Positions 35,411 to 48,060 of a stretch of DNA of 64,000 bases are shown in pieces. Made by a program: the position numbers and the translations under genes. The first letter of the stretch is position 1; every line of letters begins with the position of its first letter. This stretch comes from Chamaea fasciata (Eukaryota > Chordata > Aves > Passeriformes > Sylviidae): NCBI GenBank assembly GCA_029207755.1, contig JARCOQ010000003.1:45652144-45716143 (forward strand), read 5' to 3'. The notes under the pieces are model-generated. The model was not told the origin of the DNA and made no database searches. It was given only the letters and a program-made list of their open reading frames with translations.

Positions 35411-37100
35411 CAGCAGCAGCAATAGCATCCAGTTCATTCTTACAAGTCTGAGGAACCCTAGAAAAAGAACGAACCTGTAGGGTACTAGGTTGAAAATATG
35501 AACTTTTGGTTTGATAAGTCTGAGAAAACTATGAATATTTTCTCAGAAATTAACAAAAGTCCATTTTACCCCAGATGATGATTAAACATATTGCTCTGAC
35601 CCATATAGGTCATAGAAAGCCACAAAGAAGAAATCCCACTCAGTCCAGTTTGCCTCATCGCTAAAGGAAAATTCTAAAATGCAGACAGATTAATGACTTT
35701 AAATTAATCTTTAAGAAACTGTGTAATGAAACTTTTAAAGGGTTCCTGGTTGTAAACAAGAAAAATAAATATACCGCATTCATGCAAAAGGTCAAGGGAT
35801 TTCTGCCTGCACTGAAGCTCAAGAGAGATTGCAGAATAATGTCAAAACACTAAGGAAAGTTGATGAATGAAATTATTTTACAGGGTCATATCCAGGACGC
35901 AATGAATCAAGAATAAACAGAATACAGTAACTGCGTATGGCATGTATAGACTCATACTGAAACAGTGAAGTCATAGTGTATCTCATTTATCTTTCCTGAA
36001 ATGGCAAACTGACAATTGTCCTTCATCCCTAGGACCATATCAGAGTGAGAAAACCTGTTCCTGAGACATTAATTGTCACTTTTATTTTAGTAAAAAATAT
36101 AACGTTTCTTCTCTTTTTTCAAACCATTTTTTCCTTTCATCCTGCATACTCACTGAAGTAATTAAAAGAACAAAAATTTGGCTAAAGTAGACTCATGGTT
36201 TTGTGCTCATCTCAAAAGGTTTGCCCTCAATAATAGTGTTACTGTGGAAGAGGAAAGATGGGCTCCATGGTCATCTTGAGTAGGGTGGTGTAGCACTGAC
36301 TAACTCCATTTTAAAAACACCAAATCTCTATTATCTCTTCATGGCTCTTGGCATTTTGCTTCTTAGTACTTTTTACACATTGTTATGGTCACCAGAATGA
36401 CATGCAGAACAGCACTATGGTTCCTAAATATTCTCGATGTCCCAATTTCTGTACAGTAGCTTGATGATCAAAGATATATTATTTCAACAATTTCAGTTTA
36501 TTCATATTTGCAAAAAATGCAGTTGGTACGTGAAAAGAATTAATATGTGCAATATCCAACCCTCACATGCAGTGATTGGTAAAGGAAAAATATATGAATC
36601 AGCCTGAAATGACTTGGGCATCCAAAACCATTACAATATCATGAGGTTATATTCAGTCTGAACACCAAGGGCCCAGCATTTTAAAGTGCAAAGTCAGATG
36701 ACTTTTTGTTTCACAGTTCAATTGATTTGCCAGGGAACAACTTTCTCCAGCAGTATCATTTATCTGTGTCCTATACAGAATTGGTGTGGGCAGCAATAAA
36801 TAACTCCTGATTTCAATTATTATAATGAAGCTACTGGAAAACTCAGTGAAAACTCTCAAACAGCTTTCAGCAGTACTTGCTTGCAAAACCTGTGGACCAG
36901 AAGCAAGTGGCATCAGCAATATTCTGACTTAAAAAGCTTTGACTGCAGACAGCCACTGCCAGTCTGTTTTCAAAGGAAAAAAAAATGGAGTCAGTGTTAA
37001 GATCAGGTTATTACAACTATTAGAGAGATGTCTCTGCCTAAATTAAGGGTAAATGAGGCCATATGAAGTCAATAGTACAGATTTTACTTAACATTTAAAG

Positions 37101-37156
37101 TGAGGGAGTGAGAGAGAGAGAGAAAGAGAAGATAGGGAGTGAGGAGGGAAAGAAAG
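37101..37156. repeat. (GA)n-rich purine tract
   Basis: Starts TGAGGGAGTGAGAGAGAGAG and continues with GAAAGAGAAG and GAGGGAAAGAAAG units. It is interrupted by three T residues. Confidence 0.8.
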
Positions 37157-37265
37157 TTACAGGGGCAGAGTAAGTAGAAAAATATCACCACTCCATGGAT
37201 TCTGATGGTGTCCATTTAGTCCTCTTCTGTTCTCAGTGATGAGGGTCCCATGAAACATAGAGTTC

Positions 37266-37307
37266 AATGGATTAGTATATGTTCAGAATGGATTAGTCTA
37301 TGCTCAG
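37266..37307. repeat. 21-bp tandem duplication
   Basis: AATGGATTAGTATATGTTCA+G is followed directly by a copy with two changes (A to C at unit position 12, T to C at unit position 17). Confidence 0.9.
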
Positions 37308-37812
37308 GACAGTTGGGAACACCCAGATATCTCCCCTGCAGTGTATGTGGGAAATATTACAGTCTCTTGTAACAGGCTCAGAATCTGTTGCAAAGCTTGG
37401 ATCATATGCAGTCGTCTGATGCAAGGCCTCAGGAATCAGTCTGGGTGGCACTTTGGGGGTCTTTGATGGTTTATGATGCCCCTTGACTGTCTCTCAAGTA
37501 AACGTCTCCTATGTACGTGACCTTCACAGGGCAAGGGGGAAGTTTTGTGACCAGGATAGTTTGTGTAAATGGAGATGGGTGTTAACTCTCTCTCTCTTAA
37601 GCTGATCAGAGCTTAAGGTCACACTTCAAAAACTCACTTTCTTCCCCCTCAACTGAAGGGGACTGTGTGCAAACCTGGCCGAAGCAAATGAGAATGTGGG
37701 CTTTGGTGGTCACAGCCTCTTTATACAGTTTTGCCATAATGGGCAAAGTCCTCCAGTGATCTTAACAATGCCACTACCCATTTCAGGCTCTTTTATGCAG
37801 CAAGAATATAGT

Positions 37813-37987
37813 TTTAGATTAGCTATTAGGAAAAAATTCTTTACTCTTTTGTGAGAGTGGTGAGGCACAGGAACGTGATGCTCAGAGGTTGCGGATGCTG
37901 CATCCCTGGAAGTGTTTCAAGCCAGGTTGGGTGGAGAACTGAACAGCCTGGTCTAGTACAAGGTGTCCTAGTCCACAGCAGCCCATC
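37813..37987 (+). mobile_element. Short CR1 LINE remnant, truncated at both ends
   Basis: The piece matches the coding end of CR1 ORF2 on the plus strand: AGATTAGCTATTAGGAAAAA (the RLxIRKKF block), then GAGAGTGGTGAGGCACAGGA (VRVVRH) and TGGAAGTGTTTCAAGCCAGG (LEVFKARL). It ends in AACAGCCTGGTCTAGTACAA and a remnant of the start of the 3' UTR. The terminal ATTCTATGAT repeats are missing, so the 3' end was lost after insertion or has decayed. Confidence 0.9.
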
Positions 37988-39440
37988 TAAAAAAACTTTT
38001 TTAATGAAGTTCATCCTTACAAATGGGCATCTGGATGCTATTAGAAATAGCAGAATAGAAAAAAAAAGTGCAACACTTAAAAATTCCATTAAATCTTTTC
38101 GTATATATAGCTAGAAAGGAGAATAGTAAAGTGAACGCTCGATGATGATTCTACTCACAACTTTTCTCGTTTGGCAAGAACAATTAAAAGGACACAAAGC
38201 AGATATCTCAGCATGTAGAAGCAGCTTCTCCTTTAAAGGATGTGTAAATGTATGTAAATATGTCCTTTTATCCCCAAGAACATCTGCTGTACATGTGGAT
38301 TTCCGCTCACAAGTTAGACACGCTACAGTAATTCAGGATAAGGTTGCTCATACTGCTTTGATGAAAATAATGTGTCCTCTCCTGCATTCATGATAAACTC
38401 TTATATACTTATATCTGAGATGCTGTGCCCATATTTCTAATCATAAATGTTCTTCTGTGCCTGCCAACGATGTGTACAGAGGCACTCTTAAAAATGTCTC
38501 TGTCTGAGGATATCCACAATTATTTTTTCCAAGATACAAGACAAACAGGGACATTGATAGTTTTTATTAAAATTATTTTAAAAGGATGATTGGCTTTTAA
38601 GGAATCAAAGGGTTTTCTAAAAAAAAAACTGAGAAAAAAACCCCTCCTTCCCTCAGTGTAACTATTGCCTTGGAAGGCTAACTTGAAACAGAGACTGGAC
38701 AGAGCTAGAGAATAAAGTAGGTATTTATTGAATGTTTAACAAAATCAGCCAACACACTTCTTGTTTTCAAAGGTTTAGTGTTTTTCCTTTCCTTTTTAAT
38801 TTCTGTTACTCTGCTCACCTTGCAAACATGACATAGAAAAAAAAAGAAGACTGAGGGAAGAAAAAGGAAACAAAAGGGAAAAGTAAAAACTATTCTGAAG
38901 ATTCAATATTTTAAAAATGTGTGTCTTAACTAATTTTAATGGAAATATCTCTTTGAGGCTTATCTGATTTATCTGATGGACAATAATTATGAAATAATAT
39001 TACTTCCAAATTGTACTATAGAAAGCCTGATCTCTGTTTTCAAGCAGATGGAAACTGCTCGTACTTAAACTGATTGAGATTTGAAGCCATTTGGACCATG
39101 TGAACTTTGTGTTACAGAGTTGAAGGAAAAAAAATAATGTTTTAATTTTCACTTCAGTTAATGAATAATTCATGGTGAAGTTTGAGTGTTTTGAACAAAT
39201 AAATAAAAAATGTTAATTTCAAGAGGCTGATTTTGAATAATAAAGTAAATACTATTTGAGATAATTTCATTAGATATATTTTAATGAATACTACTGACAG
39301 AATTATCTTCCTTTTTTTGAAAGGAAAGAGGACAAACTTTGTGTCAATTAAATATGACTCAGGCCATTGGAATAATAATGAATTTCATCATATAAAATTT
39401 AGACATAGAGCAAATTTTGAGTCTCAGAAATTTAGTTTTA

Positions 39441-39460
39441 TATCTATCTATCTATCTATA
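39441..39460. repeat. (TATC)n tetranucleotide microsatellite
   Basis: Four to five TATC units followed by TATA. Confidence 0.9.
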
Positions 39461-40307
39461 CAAAAACATTTCAACATATATATGAATTTTGTATTAAAAA
39501 TTAGGATAATTGTATATGTATTTTATGTACATTATTGATATACCAGATGATCAAGTACTCTTTGCTGCACTTTGAAATGCAGAAAATAAAGAGGTAAAAA
39601 AGTTTAGTAGGGAAGACCAAGTAGGTATACAAGTAAAGCAAAAATACACTCACTCTAAGAGGAGTAACATACTACAATATTGTCTATATAAAACAGCCAA
39701 AAGGCTTTGTGAAATGTAGGCTCCAATTTTTTTTTTTTTGAATAAGGATTAATGCAATAACTGATATTAGAACCAACTATGATAAACCAAAGCAAAAAGG
39801 AGGCAAGACTTAGAAGGGCTGATTTTGACATAGTGTGAAATCTTTCCAGTCTTGCTGTCAAAGCAAAGAGCAGAACACTGTTAAGTGGTTCCCCTTATTG
39901 AATTATGCCATATTTAAAGAGGAAGACAACAGCTAGAATGTTTTGGGGTTTTTTCTATGCTCTTTAGGGAACTGTGAAGCTACAGTAAAAAAAAAATTCT
40001 GCTGCCTCTTTGCTTCCTGTGTTAGAGCAAAATCCACAAAATGCTGACTCAAGATCTACTGTCCCCAGATTTTCAGTCCAGCTTATCAGAATAAATGACA
40101 GTTTACTGGAGTTGGGGTTCTCTCATCCCCCTTGTCCACATGATCTTATGCTTGTGTCTTGTTCATCTATGATGTCCTTCTCTTTTAAAATAAAGTTTTA
40201 TTTTTTACAATAGCTTCATTTTTTTGATTATAATGTGATGTCTCACTAATTTCTTTGCACATCCTCTTTTGGGGTGGGAATGTTGTGTGCTCTGGACTTC
40301 ACCAGTT

Positions 40308-40345
40308 ATGAAGTAAGAACAATAATATGAAGTAAGAACACTAAT
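40308..40345. repeat. 19-bp tandem duplication
   Basis: ATGAAGTAAGAACAATAAT is followed directly by a copy with one A-to-C difference at unit position 15. Confidence 0.92.
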
Positions 40346-42847
40346 ATTTCATTGATGAAAAGCTGTATTGCCATCTTGCCAGTATTAAGCACTTTGAACA
40401 TTTACAGTTGGAAAATGCAAATAGAATCACTTGCGTTGTCTTCATTTGCCAAATGGCATTGAGATATTTGCTATGTTGCTCTGCAACACCCCCTGGAATA
40501 AAAGTATGGACATGGACATGAATAGCAATATAGATATCTCAGTAGTTGTCTTAAAAATAATGTAATGATCTTAATAATAACATAGATATATTTTAGCACC
40601 TAAAGCATCAAATTTAATGGGAAATTAGTATTGTGAATATGTATTTGATATTTCTCTTCAGAGCTGCACAACATTTGGGGCCAGGTTCATACTTTCTGTG
40701 TATTGCCTAATTTTTTGAGCTCACATGCAGAAAAAAAAATGAGCAAAGGCATGGCATTTAGAGCCAGATGGAAACATAAAGTAGCTCTGTGTCATGGTGT
40801 TTCTCAGCTCTCTTCAGACAAAGTGCTCCTCACCCCCACTATTTTCAGAGCTTTTGTGTTAACCAATATTTTTAGTGCAAATTTCACACTGGAAAAACCT
40901 GCTTGTTTATGTAGTCAATTTCTTCAAAGGAAGTACTGCTTCATAATAAATTTGAACAATACTTTAGTAGGAAACAAGAAAATCAATATTGTAACTGCAT
41001 GCTCAGGGAAATGGATATAATAATTTCACCACCCTTATATGCTGTGAAAGAAAAAGCATTAGTGCTTATTTTTTGACAGGAAATATTTATTCACACAATG
41101 AATAAATTACTTCAGTTGACTACGTTTTCTTCACGGTTAATCCACGCCTGCAAAGTGAAAGGCCTGTAAAATGTGTGCACTTGGAAGGACTCCATCTCTT
41201 ACCTTGACAAAGTACCTTAATGCTCCTTAGTTTAAGGGAGGATCAGTTGCTTCAGCCTATGAAAGGGCCATTCCTATTTGTCAGGGCCTTAATCTCAAGT
41301 TTTCAAGGGTAGATGTCAATACGTGCATAAGGAGTATTATTAATAATTACTAATGCTGTAATAAGAAAAAACGGGATGGAGGGCACATACTAAGTGTATT
41401 CTCATTACTTTCTAATGCTTTGATTACCAACTAGACTGTCCATTTGGAAAAATAAACTTAAACTGTGGTGATGAGACCTGGAGGCATATTTCATTAACAT
41501 ACTGGTTAAGTTGTGAGGCATATTGTTAGCTAACAACTACAATTCTTGTTAATACATAGTAACCAAAATCTAAATTTTCTACATAATAATTGGAGGCCAA
41601 AGGTTAAAAATAGGTAAAGCATACTTCTTCTGATGTAATTGTGATAGCCAAAACATGCATATGATTATCTTTGGTAAGTTTATAAAATGTGAACTTTTTC
41701 GGAAGTAATCTGATTAAACGGTGAAATTAATTATACCCAACTCCAAAACTGGGATTTTCCTGGCATGATAAGGAGTGACACATCTAGTACTCTTGCTCAA
41801 TGCAGTTAAACAAGCTTAAAATTCTGTACCATAGTATTGTAGTCTAGTCTTGGTTTGCTGAATATTTAAAGATTCCATTGGAACCATCTTACTGTATCTA
41901 TACTTATCCTGTAAGATAAAATATGAGCTACAAAGGTCTAGTAAAAATATCTTCAAAACTGAAGCACTTAGTCCAGTATAGGTAGATCAGATTATATGTT
42001 TTCTCTCATGGTAAGAGACTAACCTTAATTTTTCATTCACCTGAAGGACTAATCCACTTAAAATAACTTAATACCTAAAATAATTCATTTCTAGTGCTGA
42101 AAGAAACTCACTGAAATAAGAATGAGCTGGCACAGGCAATAAATCTGCTCTGGATCTTCTCGCAGCTGTGAGGTCTGTCCTACAAAATTTCTTTAGTAGA
42201 AGAACTTGAAATAACAAAATAGTAAGACTTCAAAGCTCTCCTATATCAATAGATGTGACGAAAAGCTGCCTTTCCTTATTTAATGCAAAGAACAGGTTAC
42301 GGAATTTGTTGAGGATCTTTCCTTTTCAGGAAAAAAGTTGAGTAATGAGTATCTTCTGGTGATTTCATATTATTAAAGGAGCGCTTTCTTTTGGAGAGAG
42401 TTCTGAAGCACTCTTTGGATTACCATAAGAAAAAAAAGGACAAAAGTAAGCCAAGAGAATCTCATTTCATGTTGCTTTCTTAGAGATGTCCTTCAATTTT
42501 TAGACTCCTGGCAACTAAGACCAAAAGTAAAGCCGAGCAAAGATGCTATGGCACCTACCTGGTGGGAGAAACTTTTCTGTCAATAAGAATAGGAAGGACA
42601 CTTGAATTCTTTACTGAGAGAATAAAGTGGAAATTGTGTTCTGTCTCCATTTCTCTAAGCAAAGTGGCTTCATTGGCCTCCTTCTTTGTATGTCCTTAGA
42701 AGGAAATTGTTTAGTTCTCACATTCACTGACATTTCTCCTGGCACATATAACACATCTGTGCATGTTACTGCTGTTTCTGTATCATACAACTGCATCCTG
42801 GATACCTTTTAGTCCTCTTCACCCATTCTTGTTACAGCTTAACAAGA

Positions 42848-42866
42848 TTTTTTTTTTTTTTTTTTG
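42848..42866. repeat. Poly-T run (T19)
   Basis: Nineteen uninterrupted T. Mononucleotide repeat. Confidence 0.85.
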
Positions 42867-43785
42867 TGTTTAGATTTAAATTTTTATTCTGAGATTAAAA
42901 GGGCATTGAAACAATTTTCTGGAAAACATGATTTTTTACCAGGGTGCTTGGTTTATAGGTGTGCTTTTCTTTCTTCTTCAGAGATCTGCCAATTTATTCC
43001 AGAAAAAGGCTGAGAAATGATAAGAGGAGAAAAAACACGTTTCGAATCTGGAACCTGTCATAAGTGCAGTACATTTCATAAAAAAGAACACTTTGAAGTA
43101 GGAGATGTATATTTGTACAAGTTCATGTACCACCTAGCAAAATAGGCTTTTCACTTTCACTGAGGACTCTGAACTATTATGTTATAATTATTCAAAAATC
43201 TTTTAGCTGTGTCTCCATGTCTGTATATTTTTTCTTTATATCTCTCAGGAATGCTGCTGTTTATCACACCCAGCATCCACTTAATGTTGATAGAGTGGGC
43301 TGCAGGGCAGGAGACTTCTTCTGTCTCTTCTCTAATTTACTGCTGTATTTTCTCATTCAGCCTTTCTCGTACCACAAGAAGGGGCACAAGGGGAATTTCT
43401 TCATCTGAAAAGAGTGAATTTGTTTTGTCTGCATGATAGCACAGTCTCCAGAAGGCCAAGAAGCCCTATTTAAAGCAGCACAGGAGTATTCACACCCTCA
43501 AATCAGGTCGCCAGATGTTGAGCACAGGCTCCTGTTATACTGAGCACAGTTCAGTAGAATTTTAAAAAATATGAGTACTTTGGATTTATGTTGTACTGAG
43601 GATTTCAGCTATAAAATCTACATATGCATGCTGTCCCTCTCTCATTGTCTTTTTTCTTCCTACTCCTTTCATCTTGCTGATGGTTTTGGGTGGTTCTCGA
43701 TTGTAACAGCCACACAAAGAGTTCCCAGTGAACTTGCTGCACCAGGGAGCCTTGGGCACAAAAGGAGAGCTGTGGTAGAGCACAC

Positions 43786-43945
43786 AAAATCACAGAAGGG
43801 CTGAGGTGGGAAGGCACCTCTGGAGAGTGTTTGATCCAGCCCCTCTGCTCATCCAGAGAAGGACATCCCTTCTGTTTTTGAGTAGCTCCAAGGACAGGGA
43901 CTCTACAGCCTCTCCAGGCAACCTGTGCCAGTGCTCATTACCAGT
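43786..43945 (-). mobile_element. CR1 LINE 3'-end remnant, minus strand
   Basis: Plus-strand sequence reads AAAATCACAGAAGGGCTGAG, GGTGGGAAGGCACCTCTGGA, then GATCCAGCCCCTCTGCTCAT and CTCTCCAGGCAACCTGTGCC AGTGCTC. This is the complement of the CR1 3' UTR and the last codons of ORF2. It keeps a degenerate 3' terminus and is truncated after about 160 bp. It differs in 3' UTR detail from the CR1 at 9064, so it probably belongs to another subfamily. Confidence 0.93.
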
Positions 43946-46900
43946 GAAATTACTGAATCTATACTCATGCAGCTATTAAATCTATTCAAATTAGATAGAA
44001 CAGGGCATGTAACATATGCTGATATTACACTTTCTACAAGATGTATTTAATAAAAATAAAAAAGGAAGGAATAGGAGAAAAAGTTAGTTCATGCAGAAAA
44101 GAAACAATATTACAGCACTGTTGTGTACAATGCAACAAAGCAGCACCCAAAAATATTCAAGAGAAATGCTTGGTTTGAAGAAAACAAAAGAGGAAATCCA
44201 AGTCCTTTGCTGGGGATTAATTTAAAAAGTGTACTTTAAAAGATAAGCAGACACAGCAGTACTGGCATAAAAATATTTTTTTGTAAAAGTCATACAAGCT
44301 GCTTTTGTCACAAAATTAACTGCTTTCATAAGAATGTTTGCTATATTTCCCACAGGTGAAGTAATGCTTGAAGCTATTACTTGGACATAATTTCAGCGAT
44401 CAAATAAGACTTTGTTGTTAAAAAATATTTGAATTCTCATTTCCATTCTTTATTACCCTTTGGTAGTTTTTTGTAGACTTTGAAAAGAAGCATCCTGTAT
44501 TTGAAATAATTTTTTAATTGGTACATATTACTTAAGGGTCATATGAAGACTCTTTCAGAATGAGAATGAAAGTTTAAGTGTGTGTGGCAAAGTTTTTTTC
44601 TCTGGCAAAAACTTTTAGCGGTACACAGAAAATAGAGAATTACAATTGACAAGGCACTGGACACTTGGACTTGATGAAGGACCCAGGGTTTTCCTTTATT
44701 ACTCTGTTCTAACACTCAGCACAATCTGTACATCATGATGTAAGAAGGAGAAAAATGTAAAACAGAGAGAATGAAACCAGGATTCACTTGGAAGGCCTTA
44801 GACTCTGAGGGAGAATAAAAGAGGGATTAAATATTGTCATTGATTATTTTTTTACTTTTATGTATCGTTTATTGCATGTGTGTCTGATAGAAAGGCTTTA
44901 CATGCAATGCACTGTGCAAAGTCCCTAGAGGCTTCATTAAATGGTCTAGTTGTTTTGAGCTATGATCTTGTTAAACCGCGAGGTTTAAGTCAAACCTAAT
45001 TGTAACATCCTCAGTTTTGATCTTTTCTTCCAATCCATTTGCTGTGGGATCTCTAAGTTCTATCAAAGCAAGGAGGATGAAATAACTGGAAATGATGATC
45101 ATATCCAGTAGCCTATTTATTTTTATCATGCATAGTATGTGTTTAAGAGTTCCAAGTATATATTCATGCACTGTATACCTGTGCATATACATATAAACAT
45201 GTCTGTATATAATGTTATCATAAAATGGTAGATTTCTCTCTGTTCTTCATCAGATTATTATAATAGCCACAGTAATTTCCCATGAGCTATTTGAAAACAC
45301 AAGGGCCTGTCTGCAAAACCCTCCAATTCATAATAATATAGTATTAGAAATACTATATATGCATATATGTGCCAAATATACCTCTATATACACATATTCT
45401 ATTCATAGGTGTTCACATATAGGTGTATATAGATGTATGAGAACATCATTGCTGCAGACTGCTAGATTCTCTAACTTTTTCAAACCTTTTCGTTAATTAC
45501 AGAATTTTTAGATTTAATAAATGATGAAATTAATAGAGTATATCTAAATTAGAGATTTTCTAGAAATTTTGTAGTTCAATTTACATATGCGTCTTGTTAT
45601 CTGTGTTTAGTTGGCATTAAATACTAGAATGGAACTAGTCCAAATGAAATAAAACCACATTAAATTTAATAAAAATAAAAATATATACACTCTTTGTACC
45701 ACAAATAATTAGTCAGTGAAACTGCTTGTCAGAAAATACTGTGGATAATTGCCTAATAGTATGAAAACAATAGCCTATATGACTAATATTGTACCTAATT
45801 GCATTAGCTAAGCTGGAAATGTAGAACTGATACCAGTAGTCATGATCCACAATAAAATTACCCATTTAACAGAGTAGAAACAAATACTCCCCACAGAGAT
45901 ATGATTGCATGATTATCAATTATGTATTTGGACAGGCATAAATTTTATTTTTTGGGAAGATTCATTCTAATTATGTCATCTGATTAGATGATAATTAGAT
46001 GTTACAAATGAAATACTGATCAGTCGACTAATCTTGGGATCTATTTTTTTACATTTGTACATCCCTTGATCTGATTGTTTCCCAAAACATTTCACAGCTA
46101 TACATTTCAATTCCTTTTTGAGATGGGGCATCAATGTTTGAAAATAAAGCACTTGGGTTTTATAGGCAGATAATCTGCAGCCCAAATGGGTACTTTTTTA
46201 AAGATAAATGTTTATATTTTGATTTACATCAAGATAAATCAGTGGTTACAGAATGTAATGATTAGGAAAGAAATAATTCATACAGTATGTCTATATTTGT
46301 ACTCCACTAGTCTAGATTTTGCTGTTGTGCTAAAGACAAAGTACAAAGATACTTCAAGTTGGTAAAAAATTAAAATAACTTGTATGCAAAATTATTAATA
46401 ATGCACAGTAGATACTACAAAGAAATAGTTACCATAAATACATAAAACCTGAATTTATCAAGTCATATATACATATTTGTGATTTATCATCTTCAAGGGA
46501 GTATATAGTTTTATAGCCTCATGCTTTATAAAAATTAAAGATGTTCTTTAGAGTTTGAACATTATCTGTGTCTGTTGGTTGATTTGAGCCCCATTTTTCA
46601 TATTCTTTTACCATCTTGGCTTCTTTTAATTTTCATTTTGCCTGTTTATCCTTTTGTGTCTGCTCTATATCAAATTTATAATTTTCTTCCCACATAATTG
46701 CTTTTAGTTATTCATCCATTCCTTTTTCTGTGACTCAAGGATGATTTCACTGCCAAAATCTTTCCTATGATTTTTAAGAGCAATCTTTGATCCTCTTGTC
46801 CTTGAACTTCACCCTCTGCCTCTTTTACTGACCCTTTTTCACCACTTGCCCTTCTTCACCTATGGGATCATTAGCTTTTTCTTTGCTTCCATTTCATAAG

Positions 46901-47934
46901 CTCAGCACTTTGTAATTTTTGAGTTCCACATGTATAATCAATGAATCAATAACTGCTGGATTCTCACATGCAGAAAATGGAATAATTTTCTAAAATTCAG
47001 AACAAGAAAAGCTTTTCTTTTCCCTTTCCCTTCCCTCTGCCTCTTCTCTCTGAAGACTGCAGACCTTCTAGTGCTGCTCTCCATCTAATTTTTGAGACTC
47101 TCTCTCCTCCCCACTGTTTTCTATCTAATCGTGCCAGTACAGTGCTCAGATTTTCCTAGTACATCATTACCCCAGTAAATACTGTCACAGGAAAGATTTT
47201 AATATTAATTTTATCTAGGACAGGAACATTCCTGGTATTAGAAAGATACGAGAAGCTCGATGTCTGGGTGTGATGCCCTTTGGTGCAAAGACAAGAAGCC
47301 GCATGACATGAGATGGAGATGAAAGGCTCTGCCATGCTCTTGGAGCTAGCAAACCATTTGATCACAGACCACTTGTAGCAGGGAGAGTCTGCATCAGATG
47401 CCCTTGAAAGATTTTCAGACTCTATGAGTGAATAACAAACATCTGCTCTAATGCTTAGATCTGACCTCAGGCTAATTTGATATTCATTTTGTATCACATC
47501 CACCTAAGAGAGAATACTCATACTCATCCCTCTCTTTCAGTATTTTCTTTCGTATGTCTCTCCTGGGACCTCTTTTTCCTTATAATCCATCTTTCATGTT
47601 GCTTTATCAATTTCTTATTTTCTTTTCTTCTACATGCTTAAGGATATATTTTCATGTTTTCTGTGACATCCTATTTTAACCAGTGTCTAATTTACCTCTC
47701 TCTTACAGCACTGAGATGTGGTAATTGCTGAATTTGTTCCAGTATCATGTAGTGAAAAAAGGATTTCTCTTTTAATAACAGAGGCATGATTCTGATCTCA
47801 TGTTGCTTAAAACCAATTCAGCTGATAATCTGAAAGGCATTCCTCTTGATTTATTGTAAGTGACATGAGGTCAAGCCCTTTGAGCATGGTATACCTGCAG
47901 CATTTCATTTTCTGTTTCATATGCTCTTAAAAGA
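43946..47934. other. Unique AT-rich noncoding DNA
   Basis: About 4 kb with no recognised gene or repeat family. A 115-codon minus-strand frame (47156-47503) has no recognisable domain. A TC-rich stretch of T-rich plus strand covers roughly 46.6-47.1 kb. Confidence 0.5.
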
Positions 47935-48060
47935 TATTAAATGATGTGTTACAGACTCTGTTAACACTTACGACATTTTACAAGTGAAGACAAAGCTTAA
48001 GAACTTATTTTTTTGGGGACAGTTTATTGGGAGGGTCAAGATTTAATTACTAGACATCAG
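47935..48060 (-). mobile_element. Tentative MIR-type SINE remnant, minus strand
   Basis: The plus strand resembles the complement of the MIR core: GACATTTTACAAGTGAAGAC (compare ATTTTACAGATGAGGAAAC), CTTAAGAACTT (TTAAGTAACTT) and ACAGTTTATTGGGAGGGTCA AGATTTAA (ACAGTTTATAAGTGGCAGAGTC class). Block order and spacing fit, but identity is low and the element is much weaker than the copy at 14.2 kb. Confidence 0.4.

Larger units (their letters stand above)
35421..37812. other. Unique noncoding DNA
   Basis: Contains a GA-rich tract (37101-37156) and a 21-bp tandem duplication (37266-37307). The 37.3-37.75 kb part is a little GC-richer and may hold an unrecognised decayed repeat. No gene seen. Confidence 0.5.
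37988..43785. other. Unique AT-rich noncoding DNA with simple repeats
   Basis: Contains (TCTA)n at 39441-39460, T11-type runs near 39729, a 19-bp tandem duplication (40308-40345) and a T19 run (42848-42866). No gene, RNA or transposon family recognised. The longest plus-strand frame (105 codons at 40703-41020) has no recognisable domain. Confidence 0.5.

Noticed and set aside
43030..43065. TTTCGAATC motif resembling a tRNA T-loop
   Set aside because: No acceptor stem, D-arm or anticodon arm can be folded around it.
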